The notes under the pieces were generated by a model, which was not told the DNA's origin, made no database searches, and was given only the letters and a program-made list of their open reading frames with translations. A stretch of DNA of 64,000 bases from CBDBBY01 sp965203215 (GTDB lineage: Bacteria; Pseudomonadota; Alphaproteobacteria; Rhodobacterales; Rhodobacteraceae): the NCBI GenBank assembly GCA_965203215.1, contig CBDBBY010000001.1, positions 2,728,001 to 2,792,000 of the forward strand, given 5' to 3'. Made by a program: the position numbers and the translations under genes. This document shows, in pieces, positions 36,175 to 44,335 of this stretch. Each line of letters begins with the position of its first letter. Position 1 is the first letter of the stretch.

Positions 36175-37455
36175 TTAATTTCCGACCCAGCTCGGCACGG
36201 TGAACTCTCCCGTCGCGTATTTCTCGGGATAGACCACGGCCGCTGTGCCGTCCTCATACCATTGCACCACGACCATCGAAGGCTGGGCCTCATCGAACGG
36301 TTCGGACAAGTCGAAGCGCGCGTTGTGCGGATAGGTCCGGCCGGTCACGGGCTCCACCTCGTCATCGCCCCAGAAGGCGTAGCGCAGCCAAAGTTCGCCG
36401 TCCATATTCAGAACCAGATCCTGTTTCTTCATGGCGTCGGCCCAGCCTTCGACATTGTCGAAGCCGCCAGCCTCCTCCGCTGCGGCCATCGCCTGTTTCA
36501 GGCCGTGATACGCATTGAACCCGTTGAAATGCGGCAGCACCGGACGGCTGTCGTACTTGGCTTGATAGGTATCGACGAAAGCCTGGCTTGCCGGATCCAG
36601 CTTGAAGCCGACCGACGGCACCGGCGACAGGGTCGAGATGCCGCCGCCGGCGCCGCCCGTGTCTTCCCAATACTCCATGCCGAGCGCCGCCACATTCACG
36701 CCCGTCATCGCCATCGGCACCTGCAGCTTCACGTACTGCGAGGAGACGACCTGCGAATTCACGGAAGAAACCTGATAGATGAAGTCGGCCCCGGTGCCCT
36801 GAGCCCTGCTGAAGATCGGCGCGAAATCGACCGTGGCGACATCGTAGGTGATGATTTCCTTGACCTCGATCCCGGCGACAGGCGCCAGCGCCTCGGTCAC
36901 GAGCCCGGTGATCGCCTCGCCGAACGCGGTGTCCTCGGCCAGGATCACGACGGAATCCCAGCCCATCTGTTCTTTCAGCACGTCCGCGCCGAAATTGATG
37001 TAAAGCGTGGCCAGCGCCTCGTCCGAGGCGATGTTCATGAAATAAGGCCTCATGCTGTCGGGGTCTTCGACCACCATGTCGATGATGCCGATATAGGAGG
37101 TCCAGGTGTCCAGCGTGGGTATCCGGTATTCCTGCATCCGCGGCAGCCAGCCGAGCGACACGTCGTCTATTGAGCCCGAGATGATGAAATCGACCTTTTC
37201 AGTTTCCGCAAGATACTCGTAGGCGCGCACGCCTTCCGTCGGATCCTGGCCGGTATCGGCGGAAACGAGGACGATCTGCTCCCCCATCACGCCGCCGGCG
37301 GCGTTGAGTTCCTCGATCGCGACCTCCGCGCCGCGAAGGGTCGACAGACCGGTATCCGACGAAAGTGAACCGATAAATCCGACCTTGATTTCCGCTCCGG
37401 CCGCGGAGGCCATGAGCGCGATGCATGTTCCGCTGAGTAGCGCTGTCTTGATCAT
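36175..37455 (-). CDS. ABC transporter substrate-binding protein (LivJ-like, Peripla_BP_6)
   Basis: About 426 residues from ATG 37455 (MIKTALLSGTCIALMASAAGA, a signal peptide cleaved before EIKVGF). GGGAG-type ribosome-binding bases precede it. The type I periplasmic fold reads IKVGFIGSLSSDTGLSTLRGAEVAIEELNAAGGVMG and has a LAEDTAFGEA block. It presumably binds an amino-acid-like compound that feeds the adjacent microcompartment genes. It has its own promoter region with a GntR-type operator. The ligand cannot be predicted from sequence. Confidence 0.88.
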   Translation of the reverse strand: MIKTALLSGTCIALMASAAGAEIKVGFIGSLSSDTGLSTLRGAEVAIEELNAAGGVMGEQIVLVSADTGQDPTEGVRAYEYLAETEKVDFIISGSIDDVSLGWLPRMQEYRIPTLDTWTSYIGIIDMVVEDPDSMRPYFMNIASDEALATLYINFGADVLKEQMGWDSVVILAEDTAFGEAITGLVTEALAPVAGIEVKEIITYDVATVDFAPIFSRAQGTGADFIYQVSSVNSQVVSSQYVKLQVPMAMTGVNVAALGMEYWEDTGGAGGGISTLSPVPSVGFKLDPASQAFVDTYQAKYDSRPVLPHFNGFNAYHGLKQAMAAAEEAGGFDNVEGWADAMKKQDLVLNMDGELWLRYAFWGDDEVEPVTGRTYPHNARFDLSEPFDEAQPSMVVVQWYEDGTAAVVYPEKYATGEFTVPSWVGN

Positions 37456-37480
37456 CAGATTAGCTCCCTGTGTGTCATTC

Positions 37481-37502
37481 CTGTATTCAGTATACAGTAC
37501 AC
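37481..37502. promoter_or_regulatory. Candidate GntR operator at the importer promoter
   Basis: CTGTATTCAGTATACAGTAC followed by AC shares the TATACAGTAC word with 49307 and the CTGTATTC word with 44279. It lies 26 bases upstream of the substrate-binding-protein start. Confidence 0.7.
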
Positions 37503-37542
37503 AAGGAGGCGGTTCAATCAAATCCTTTCTTGAAGCCCGCGT

Positions 37543-37953
37543 TTAGATTTTGTCGATTTCGCCGTTTTCGTCGTGGATCACGGCATCCGCATCGATTTCC
37601 ACCATCAGCCCGGGCTGGGTCAGGCCGGCCTGGACAGCCGTCAGAACCGGATCGACGCCCTTGAAAACTTCGCCGTGCACCCGCGCAAACTCGCCCGCCT
37701 TGGACATGTCGGTCAGATAGGCGCGCACGCGGCCGACATGCCGCAATTCGGCCCCCACCTCATTCAGCGCCTCTTCGATGCGGCGCAGCACGTATCTTGT
37801 CTGCGCGCCCGCATCGCCCGGCGCATGAATGCGACCTGTCGGCTCGATGGCAGTGGTGCCGGCAACCCAGACGAAAGGGCCGATGCGCTTGGCGCGGGAA
37901 TAGGATCCGACCTCTTCGAACCTTCCGCCGGATTTCCAGCTGCGCACCGTCAA
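37543..37953 (-). CDS. RidA/YjgF family protein
   Basis: 136 residues. RidA proteins hydrolyse reactive enamine/imine intermediates made by PLP or flavin enzymes. Recognisable are YSRAKRIGPFVWVAGTTAI, an internal Arg in GRVRAYLTDMS that normally contacts the substrate carboxylate, and the C-terminal LMVEIDADAVI. The TTG start overlaps the dehydrogenase stop (TTGA), so it belongs to the microcompartment operon. A role in clearing imines produced by the cluster's amine oxidase is plausible. Confidence 0.87.
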   Translation of the reverse strand: MTVRSWKSGGRFEEVGSYSRAKRIGPFVWVAGTTAIEPTGRIHAPGDAGAQTRYVLRRIEEALNEVGAELRHVGRVRAYLTDMSKAGEFARVHGEVFKGVDPVLTAVQAGLTQPGLMVEIDADAVIHDENGEIDKI

Positions 37954-39134
37954 AGGTCCAGCCTCTTGCGAATCGCCTCCGCCGCATCTTTCAGCGCAGC
38001 CTGTTCCCGGGCAGTCAGCCGCAATTCCACGACTTCGACCAGCCCGCTTGCTCCCAGGTGGGCCGGCACGCCCAGCACGACGCCGTCGATGCCGTATTCG
38101 CCCTGCAGCATGACCGAAACTGGAACCGGGCCGGTTCGCGCGCCTCTTATGTGGTCGATCAACTCGATCGAGGCATGGGCCGGCGCGATCGTCGCCGACC
38201 CCGATTTCTTGAGCGCGACCACTTGGCCGCCTCCTCCAATCGCGTCCTGAACGCAGGCCTCGATTTGCTCGGGCGACAGGAACGCATCCAGACTTCGGCC
38301 CTTGATCCGAGCGCGGCTGGGGACCGGCGCCATCTCGTCGCCATGGCTGCCCAGAGCAAACGCCTCGACATCGGCGGGCGAGACTCCGGCGGACACGGCA
38401 AGCGCATTGCGGAACCGGCTGCTGTCCAAGGTTCCCGCCATGCCCAGCACCCGTTCGCGCGGAAAACCCGTCGCCCGCAACATCTCGACCGTCATTTCAT
38501 CCAACGGGTTGGTCACGACGATAACGACGGCATTCGGCGCAGCCGCGCGGACGGCCTCGCCCGTCCGACGGACAACGCGGGCATTCACGTCGATCAGATC
38601 GGCGCGGCTCATGCCCGGCCGCCTTGCGCTCCCGGCGGTCACGACGACCGCTTCGGCACCGGCAACCAGCTCCAAGGACTCGCCGCCGACACAGCGCGCG
38701 CTCACGCCCGTGATGCCGGATGCGTGGTTGAGGTCCAGCGCCGTAGCCGCCGCGAGCCCCGGAACGATGTCGATCAGCGCTATTTCTTTTGCGATGTCCG
38801 CCATCGCAGCCAGATGCGCGACATTGCCTCCGACGCCTCCCGCTCCGACCAGAGCGAGTTTGCCCAGCCTGCGGGCCTTGCGCGGCGCGCGCGGCGGCGC
38901 CATCCATTTGGGCGACCTGCGATAGAGAACCCGACGCAGCGATGCAGCGCCGTCGGTGCGCGGCGGCCGGGGTCGCTCGACGGGTCCGTCAACGAGCGCG
39001 ATGCCGATGCGTTCGGCGGTTTCCCGGGCGAGGGCGGTCACGATATCGCCGGGCAGAACTTCGAATGCGATCCTGCCGCGGCGGCGCGCCTCTTCGATGG
39101 CGTCCGACCCGATGACGCGGCGCGAGGCCGCCAT
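37950..39134 (-). CDS. Malate/lactate dehydrogenase with N-terminal extension (microcompartment operon)
   Basis: 394 residues. From about residue 85 it is a normal NAD-dependent MDH/LDH: LALVGAGGVGGNVAHLAAM (Rossmann), then ALIDIVPGLAAATALDLNH and VVTAGSARRPGMSRADLI. VIVVTNPLDEMT and a catalytic His in ALGSHGDEM follow. The first 50-60 residues are extra: SDAIEEARRRGRIAFEV, then LPGDIVTALARETAERIGI and a Pro/Arg-rich linker. Similar VxPGxxVTxLARxxAxxxGI modules occur, as I recall, on other microcompartment-linked proteins, so the extension may target the enzyme to the lumen. Its ATG overlaps the BMC-T stop (TGATG). Confidence 0.85.
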   Translation of the reverse strand: MAASRRVIGSDAIEEARRRGRIAFEVLPGDIVTALARETAERIGIALVDGPVERPRPPRTDGAASLRRVLYRRSPKWMAPPRAPRKARRLGKLALVGAGGVGGNVAHLAAMADIAKEIALIDIVPGLAAATALDLNHASGITGVSARCVGGESLELVAGAEAVVVTAGSARRPGMSRADLIDVNARVVRRTGEAVRAAAPNAVVIVVTNPLDEMTVEMLRATGFPRERVLGMAGTLDSSRFRNALAVSAGVSPADVEAFALGSHGDEMAPVPSRARIKGRSLDAFLSPEQIEACVQDAIGGGGQVVALKKSGSATIAPAHASIELIDHIRGARTGPVPVSVMLQGEYGIDGVVLGVPAHLGASGLVEVVELRLTAREQAALKDAAEAIRKRLDL

Positions 39135-39757
39135 CAGCCGTCCTGCCCGTCGACCGACTCGATCGCGCGGGCGGCGGCCTCGACAGCGGTTTTGACCGAG
39201 TTTTCCGAACCCGATATGAACAGGCGGCCGAACCGTCCCACGGCGCGCACTTCGACGATGTCGATCTCGGCGGCCTTTTCCGCCTCGTTCGCGGCGATGG
39301 AGATATAGGCGGCGGGTGCGCATTCCACGATCCCCAGCGTCTGTCCCGGGACGACCAGCGAGCCTTTGCGCCATTTGTTCAACAGCTGCGCCTGATAGGG
39401 TTCGACGCCGGTGATGATCTGCGTCGAGCTGATCGCGGGTTTCAGCCGGTCCGACATCGTGGCGCCAAGCTCCGCCAGCATGGCGTCGCGCGCGGCGGCA
39501 ACCTCGGCGTTCGAAGGCGAGCGCAGGATGAAAAAGCCGAATTCGCGCTCGACCATCTGCGTGGTCGCTTCGACTGAAGATGCCTTGAGCGCGCGGTCGA
39601 TCAGCGAGAACACGCCGTTGCCCGGCGCGAATTCTCCGATCAGCACTGTGTCGCCGGACAACGGCACCGACCCTTGCACCGTCGCCCCGTTGTACGCGGC
39701 GAACTTGGGCTGCAGGTTGTCGATCTGCATCAGCGCCCGGATCGTGATTTCGCTCAT
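39134..39757 (-). CDS. BMC-T shell protein (tandem-domain, trimeric)
   Basis: 207 residues from ATG 39757. Two BMC domains in tandem: the first (about 5-95) includes IGEFAPGNGVFSLIDRALKAS, and the second (about 105-200) includes LGIVECAPAAYISIAANEAEKAAEIDIVEVRAVGRFGRLFISG (quoted here as residues 140-182). Such proteins form pseudohexameric trimers with larger, sometimes gated pores in microcompartment shells. The start overlaps the aldehyde dehydrogenase stop by four bases. Length is right for the class. Confidence 0.9.
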   Translation of the reverse strand: MSEITIRALMQIDNLQPKFAAYNGATVQGSVPLSGDTVLIGEFAPGNGVFSLIDRALKASSVEATTQMVEREFGFFILRSPSNAEVAAARDAMLAELGATMSDRLKPAISSTQIITGVEPYQAQLLNKWRKGSLVVPGQTLGIVECAPAAYISIAANEAEKAAEIDIVEVRAVGRFGRLFISGSENSVKTAVEAAARAIESVDGQDG

Positions 39758-41133
39758 GCGCCGTACTCCTCGTAAAGGTCGCGCCAAGGCCGGCTTTCAT
39801 AGGCGACGCGCTTGATGTTGATGAGATGCAGCGCCGTCACGTTGTCCGAGGTGATCGACCCCGACCACGTTCCCGTGCCCAGCATGAAGGACGGCTCCAG
39901 GTCGGTGGAATAGCCCATGCCGCCCATTATGGCCGGCGTGTTCACCAAGACGCGCCCGGTCGGCACGGCGGCGAAGCGCGCGACCGCCTCGGGGTCGTCC
40001 GAATGAATGACCGAGGTATGCCCCCAGCCTTCGAATTTGGCGATGGAATGCGCCAGCTCGATGCCGTGGCTGGTGGACTTCGCCTCGTAAAACGCCAGAA
40101 CCGGATTCAGCTTTTCGGCGGAGAGCGGACGTTGCCAGCCGACTTCGGTCTCTTCCGAGACAAGGCAGCGGGTGCGCGGCGGTATCGAAAATCCGGCCGC
40201 GTCGGCCAGAGCCTGCGGGCTTTGGCCGACCTTTTCGGGGTCCATCTCCCGCACCCCTTTGAAGATCACCTTGGCCAGCCGATCCGCCTCGGCAGGAGTG
40301 CAGAAATAAGCGCCTTTGAGCTTCAGCTCATGCCGTAGATCCCGCGCGATTTCGGGATCGGCAATCACCGCCTGTTCGCTGACGCAGGCGGTGCCGTAGT
40401 CGAAGCTTTTCGAGGTGACGACCATTTCGGCCACTTCCGCAATATCGCTGGATTTGGACTTGTGCACATAGCAGGGCACGTTGCCGGCCCCGACCGCCAG
40501 CGTCGGCTTGCCGCTGGAATAGGCCGCCTTGACCATGGCCGGACCGCCGGTCGCCATGACGACCGATGTGCGCCGGTGCTTCATCAGCTCTGCAGTGCCC
40601 TGAATGGTCACCGCATCCAGACATTGGATCAGCCCTTTCGGCGCACCCGTCTGTTCGGCCGCGCGCGCCATGACGCGCACAGTTTCGACCCCGCAATTGA
40701 CGCCGCGCGGATGCGGTGCGCAAACGATGGAATTGCCAGCCTTCACCGCAGAAAGCACCTTGAAAATGATCGTCGAGGTCGGGTTCGTCACAGGGATGAG
40801 CGCGGCAACGACTCCCATCGGCTCGCCGAAGGCGGCGATCTTCGTGGCATCGTCGCGCCAAAGCAAACCAAGCGTGGTCACGTCACGCAGATAATCCGCA
40901 AGCGACAAGGCGTTGAACAGGTTCTTCACGCGTTTGTCGGGAACATTGCCGTAACCGGTTTCCTCAACCGCCAGACGTCCCAGCCTTTCGGCTTCGGGTT
41001 CAATGGCGCGGGCCATGGCATCGACGATTGCGTCCACTTGCTCAGGATCGGCATCCAGAAAGGCGCGATAGGCTTCGAAAGCCGTTTCAGCCGCGCGCCG
41101 CGCGGCGGCGATCGATTTCAGATCTGCGTCCAT
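39754..41133 (-). CDS. CoA-acylating-type aldehyde dehydrogenase (EutE/PduP/AdhE-N family)
   Basis: 459 residues. It resembles the acylating aldehyde dehydrogenases of microcompartments: IPVTNPTSTIIFKVLSAVKAGN, APKGLIQCLDA, AVGAGNVPCYVHKSK and the active-site Cys in FDYGTACVSEQAVI. The C-terminus has GMGYSTDLEPSFMLGTGTWSG. It would oxidise an aldehyde to acyl-CoA with NAD. No encapsulation-peptide-like extension is seen at either end; the protein begins at the catalytic fold. It is the clearest signature-core enzyme of the cluster. Its start overlaps the stop of the opine-dehydrogenase-like gene. Confidence 0.9.
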   Translation of the reverse strand: MDADLKSIAAARRAAETAFEAYRAFLDADPEQVDAIVDAMARAIEPEAERLGRLAVEETGYGNVPDKRVKNLFNALSLADYLRDVTTLGLLWRDDATKIAAFGEPMGVVAALIPVTNPTSTIIFKVLSAVKAGNSIVCAPHPRGVNCGVETVRVMARAAEQTGAPKGLIQCLDAVTIQGTAELMKHRRTSVVMATGGPAMVKAAYSSGKPTLAVGAGNVPCYVHKSKSSDIAEVAEMVVTSKSFDYGTACVSEQAVIADPEIARDLRHELKLKGAYFCTPAEADRLAKVIFKGVREMDPEKVGQSPQALADAAGFSIPPRTRCLVSEETEVGWQRPLSAEKLNPVLAFYEAKSTSHGIELAHSIAKFEGWGHTSVIHSDDPEAVARFAAVPTGRVLVNTPAIMGGMGYSTDLEPSFMLGTGTWSGSITSDNVTALHLINIKRVAYESRPWRDLYEEYGA

Positions 41134-42317
41134 CAGGAGGCTCCGGCGACGATCTTGTCGAAGATGCGGCGCGCCTGGTCGACGTCGCTTGCGGATATTC
41201 CTATGGTTTCCAGCCGACGCCCCGCCGCAGCCACATCGGCGCCCAGAATGCGATCCGTCATCGCGATCAGGCTTTCGGTCAAAGGCGCCGGAAGATCCGC
41301 AAGTTTCGCGGCCGACACAAGCGGTACCAGCGAGCCAAGCACGCCGTCGCGCATCAGACTGCGCGCAGTCCGCCGGTCAGGGACGGGACGCGCGCCCGAT
41401 CCGCGCTCGGTCCCGGCGAAGGTCGCGATCCAATCCTCCGCATCCGGCAGATTTCGAACGCCGTACGCCTCGGCGACGCGCCTCCGCTCTTCGGCCAGCC
41501 CGCGAACGACCTCCCGCTGGTCGGACCCGATAAGGGACGCGAACGTCCGGTTGGCATCCAACGGAACGGCGCCCGTCGGCACATGCGGGCCGCCAGGTTC
41601 CAGCCCTGCGCCCCCAAGGACCAGGGCGGGTATCTCGACAGCCGCCGACAGATCGCCGAAGCCCGTGGCCAGAACCGATTCCGCCGGTTGAATGTTGGAA
41701 AGAAAAGGCTTCAGAGCCGCAAGAACGTCTTCTCGCCCGCGCGGCAGGGTCGCGGCCGCCATCGGCGCGGCCCGCGACAGGGTCAACAGGGCGCCTTCGG
41801 CCTGAAACCAGTAGGGCAATCCCTGCGCCTCGATCAAAGTGACATCGGCGGTGCAGCCGCCGATGCGCAGCATCCATGCGGTTTCGACCGCGCCCAGAGA
41901 CCGCCCGGGCGCCAAGATCAGCGCCTGACCATCGCTGAGATGATCGGCCAGCACCATGGCATAAGTGCGCTGCTTGTGAATCGGTCCGGTCAGAAATATC
42001 GCCTGCGCATCCCGCACCGCGGCGTCCAGCTCGGCGGTGGTGCGAACCGACGGCCCGTCGCGGTCCACCTGATAGGTGCCTACCGGCCCTTCCCCTAGAA
42101 TGCCTATGCCCGAAGATTGGGACAGCAATGACAATTCGGTGCCGTAGGCCGAAAACAACGTGACATCGGCCCCTTCCGCAAGGCAGAGCGCGGCCAGCAG
42201 GCGCGCATCCGGCGCACCGCCCAGCACCGCTATGCGGTCGAATTTGCGTGAAGCCGGGGCATCTCGGGCCGCGTCGCGCGCCATCTCGCGCGTGAAGTCC
42301 TCGAATCCGGCCGGCAT
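41133..42317 (-). CDS. Opine dehydrogenase-like NAD(P)-binding protein
   Basis: 394 residues. Residues 27-60 look like a Rossmann start (RIAVLGGAPDARLLAALCLAEGADVTLFS), though the glycine pattern is degenerate. Later parts (ILAPGRSLGAVETAWMLR, LIEAQGLPYWFQAEG, GGAGLEPGGPHVPTGAVPLD) match the octopine/nopaline dehydrogenase layout. Opine dehydrogenases join or split an amino acid and an alpha-keto acid by reductive amination. The first 20 residues (FEDFTREMARDAARDA plus linker) could be an amphipathic encapsulation helix. In this operon it might process the N-alkyl amino acid intermediate. Catalysis is unproven. Confidence 0.68.
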   Translation of the reverse strand: MPAGFEDFTREMARDAARDAPASRKFDRIAVLGGAPDARLLAALCLAEGADVTLFSAYGTELSLLSQSSGIGILGEGPVGTYQVDRDGPSVRTTAELDAAVRDAQAIFLTGPIHKQRTYAMVLADHLSDGQALILAPGRSLGAVETAWMLRIGGCTADVTLIEAQGLPYWFQAEGALLTLSRAAPMAAATLPRGREDVLAALKPFLSNIQPAESVLATGFGDLSAAVEIPALVLGGAGLEPGGPHVPTGAVPLDANRTFASLIGSDQREVVRGLAEERRRVAEAYGVRNLPDAEDWIATFAGTERGSGARPVPDRRTARSLMRDGVLGSLVPLVSAAKLADLPAPLTESLIAMTDRILGADVAAAGRRLETIGISASDVDQARRIFDKIVAGAS

Positions 42318-42338
42318 GGTTTCTCCTCAGAGGGATGT

Positions 42339-42647
42339 TCAGGCCGACGATCCGGCGCCGAGCCTGTCGATGATCGCCTCCAGCTCGTCATGCGGGCGCG
42401 CGATTACGTGGACCGAAACCACTTCGCCAACCTTGTTGGCCGCAGTAGCGCCCGCGTCGGTGGCGGCTTTGACCGCGCCGACTTCGCCCCGCACAAGCGT
42501 GGTGACCAGCCCGCCGCCCACCTTGGTCTGGCCGACAATCGCGACGCTCGCCGCCTTGACCATCGCATCCGCCGCTTCGATCGCGCCTACAAGGCCGCGG
42601 GTTTCGATCATGCCGAGGGCGATCTGCCCTGCCACTGGTTTCGCCAT
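42339..42647 (-). CDS. BMC-H shell protein (hexameric)
   Basis: 102 residues from ATG 42647, with GGAGGA upstream. The single BMC domain is unmistakable: ALGMIETRGLVGAIEAADAM, then VGQTKVGGGLVTTLVRGEVGAVKAATDAGA. The pore loop reads KVGGG, where PduA has KIGSG, so the central pore lacks the Ser side chain, which may change what passes. It forms the main facets of the shell. Confidence 0.95.
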   Translation of the reverse strand: MAKPVAGQIALGMIETRGLVGAIEAADAMVKAASVAIVGQTKVGGGLVTTLVRGEVGAVKAATDAGATAANKVGEVVSVHVIARPHDELEAIIDRLGAGSSA

Positions 42648-42687
42648 TTTCTGTTCCTCCGAAGATTGAAGTTTTGATTTTCTTGAT

Positions 42688-42954
42688 TCAGGCTGCGGAA
42701 ACGCGGTCAACCACCGCGATGATCGCCAGATCCACAGGCGCCGCGGACAGGCCGCTGGCCATCCGGGCGGCGGATCCGCCGACGATCAGCACCGTATCGC
42801 CGACGCCGGCGCCGCATGTGTCGACTGCCACCCGCGCCGGCTCGAGCAGTTCGCCTTTGCTGTCGACCAAGTCTGTCACGAGCAGTTTCAATCCGACCAG
42901 CCTCGAATCCTTGGCTGTTGCCGTGACCGTTCCCGCGATCTTGCCCAAGTGCAT
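42688..42954 (-). CDS. BMC-P vertex protein (EutN/CcmL family)
   Basis: 88 residues beginning MHLGKIAGTVTATAKDSRL, with LVTDLVDSKGE and VAVDTCGAGVGDTVLIVGGSAAR. These are the family's OB-like barrel signatures. Pentamers cap the twelve vertices of a microcompartment. With BMC-H and BMC-T this gives a minimal complete shell set. The ATG shares its A with the stop of the synthetase-like gene (TGATG). Confidence 0.94.
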   Translation of the reverse strand: MHLGKIAGTVTATAKDSRLVGLKLLVTDLVDSKGELLEPARVAVDTCGAGVGDTVLIVGGSAARMASGLSAAPVDLAIIAVVDRVSAA

Positions 42955-44246
42955 CAGAATGTCCTCAGATAGCGGTCCAGTTCAACCTGCGTGACTTGCT
43001 GGCCAAAGAAGTCCAGCTCGCGCTCGGCCTGCTGCAGGACCAGCTCCCACAGCGTCTCGCCCATCGCTTCGCGCAGCCAGTCCGATCCGCGCGCCAATTT
43101 TATCGCCGTCGGCAGATCGGTGGGAATGGGATCGCCGATTCCGCTCCCGTATGCATCGCCGGGCGTGGGGTCGGAGGGCGTCAGCCCCTGCTCGATCCCG
43201 TCAAGACCTGCCGCGATCTCGGCAGCCAGCAGGAGATAAGGATTGGCCTCCGCTCCGGCATCGCGCTTTTCCACGCGCACTGCGCTGTCGGATCCTTCGA
43301 TGACCCGAATGCCCACCGTGCGGTTGTCGTACCCCCAACTCGTGTTGACGGGACAGAATGTATAGGGCTGGCGGCGGCGATAGCCGTTCACCGTTCCGCC
43401 GCCGCAGATCGACATTTCGCACATGCGCCGCTGCAGGCCTGCGATGAAGGATTTTCCGGTCTCGTTCAGTCTTCCGTTGTCGGCGAAGACATTCCTGCCG
43501 CCCTTCCAAAGAGAATAATGCGTGTGAAACCCGCTGCCGGATTGGTCGAAAAACGGTTTCGGCATGAAGGTCGCCAGATACCCGTGGGCAATTCCCAGCT
43601 GGCGGACCAAGGATTTGAACAGAACGACGCGGTCCGCCGCAACCAATGCCTCGCCATACCTGATATTCACCTCAACCTGGCCCGGCGCGTATTCCGGGTT
43701 CGACTGCTCGATGGGTATTCCGCATTCATTGATCTGCCGGCGGATGGGACCGACAATGTGTTCCATCCGCGCGGCCCGGCTCAGGCCGTAGACCTGGATG
43801 CCGCTGTCGCGTGGCTGTCCTGTTTCCGGGTCCAGAAGGTAGAATTCAAGCTCGGTCCCGACATTGACCTCAAGCCCCATGTCGCGCGCCCGTTCGACCT
43901 GGCGCACCAGGGCGCCGCGCGGATCGATCGGCACCGGCTCGTGGTCCATTCCCTCGGCCCGGCCGAAGCAGACGGCTACGCCCGGCTCCCACGGGACGGC
44001 GACCGGACGGGTCATCGGGAAGATGTGCATGTCGGGATAACCGTTGTCGAAATTGACGTAGGGCGTGTCCCAGACGTCGCACGCAATGTCGATGGCGAAC
44101 AGCGCGATCGACAGCGCATTGCCGCTTTTGCAGACATGATTCCAGTGGTCGGCCGGAATGCGCTTGCCGCGCATGATGCCGTTCAGGTCGCCCACGCCTA
44201 GAATCACGGTATGCGTACCCTCCGGCAAATCAAACCCCGAACTCAT
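42954..44246 (-). CDS. Glutamine synthetase-like gamma-glutamyl-amine ligase (GlnA-III/PuuA/GmaS type)
   Basis: 430 residues from ATG 44246 (MSSGFDLPEGTHT), with GGGAG seven bases upstream. Glutamine-synthetase motifs are intact: GTELEFYL (metal-site Glu), NPEYAPGQVEVN, the ATP/His region SGSGFHTHYSL and RVEKRDAGAEANPYLLLAAE. The protein is shorter than GlnA-I and matches the ligases that attach glutamate to an amine (putrescine, methylamine, isopropylamine). In this cluster it would activate the imported amine before flavin oxidation. It is the first gene of the leftward shell operon, with a GntR-type palindrome in its promoter. The real amine is unknown. Confidence 0.85.
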   Translation of the reverse strand: MSSGFDLPEGTHTVILGVGDLNGIMRGKRIPADHWNHVCKSGNALSIALFAIDIACDVWDTPYVNFDNGYPDMHIFPMTRPVAVPWEPGVAVCFGRAEGMDHEPVPIDPRGALVRQVERARDMGLEVNVGTELEFYLLDPETGQPRDSGIQVYGLSRAARMEHIVGPIRRQINECGIPIEQSNPEYAPGQVEVNIRYGEALVAADRVVLFKSLVRQLGIAHGYLATFMPKPFFDQSGSGFHTHYSLWKGGRNVFADNGRLNETGKSFIAGLQRRMCEMSICGGGTVNGYRRRQPYTFCPVNTSWGYDNRTVGIRVIEGSDSAVRVEKRDAGAEANPYLLLAAEIAAGLDGIEQGLTPSDPTPGDAYGSGIGDPIPTDLPTAIKLARGSDWLREAMGETLWELVLQQAERELDFFGQQVTQVELDRYLRTF

Positions 44247-44278
44247 TTGCGCGCTCCCTGTTTTTGGCTTTATAATCG

Positions 44279-44303
44279 CTGTATTCTGTATACAGTATTC
44301 ATG
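44279..44303. promoter_or_regulatory. GntR-type operator between divergent operons
   Basis: This site contains a perfect 10-bp palindrome, CTGTATACAG (44286-44295), inside CTGTATTCTGTATACAGTAT and ends TTCATG. It lies in the 89-base gap between the synthetase/shell operon (left) and the oxidase gene (right), so one bound dimer could control both. Confidence 0.8.
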
Positions 44304-44335
44304 AAAACAATCAAGAAGCAAGGAAAATCTGCGCC

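Noticed and set aside
37950..39800. A 616-codon frame suggesting a BMC-dehydrogenase fusion
   Set aside because: The upstream part is an out-of-frame shadow of the BMC-T gene. The natural ATG at 39134 overlaps the BMC-T stop.
42954..44246. Housekeeping glutamine synthetase (GlnA)
   Set aside because: The protein is shorter than GlnA-I, its ATP/His motif reads GSGFHTH, and it heads a microcompartment operon under GntR sites. It groups better with gamma-glutamyl-amine ligases.
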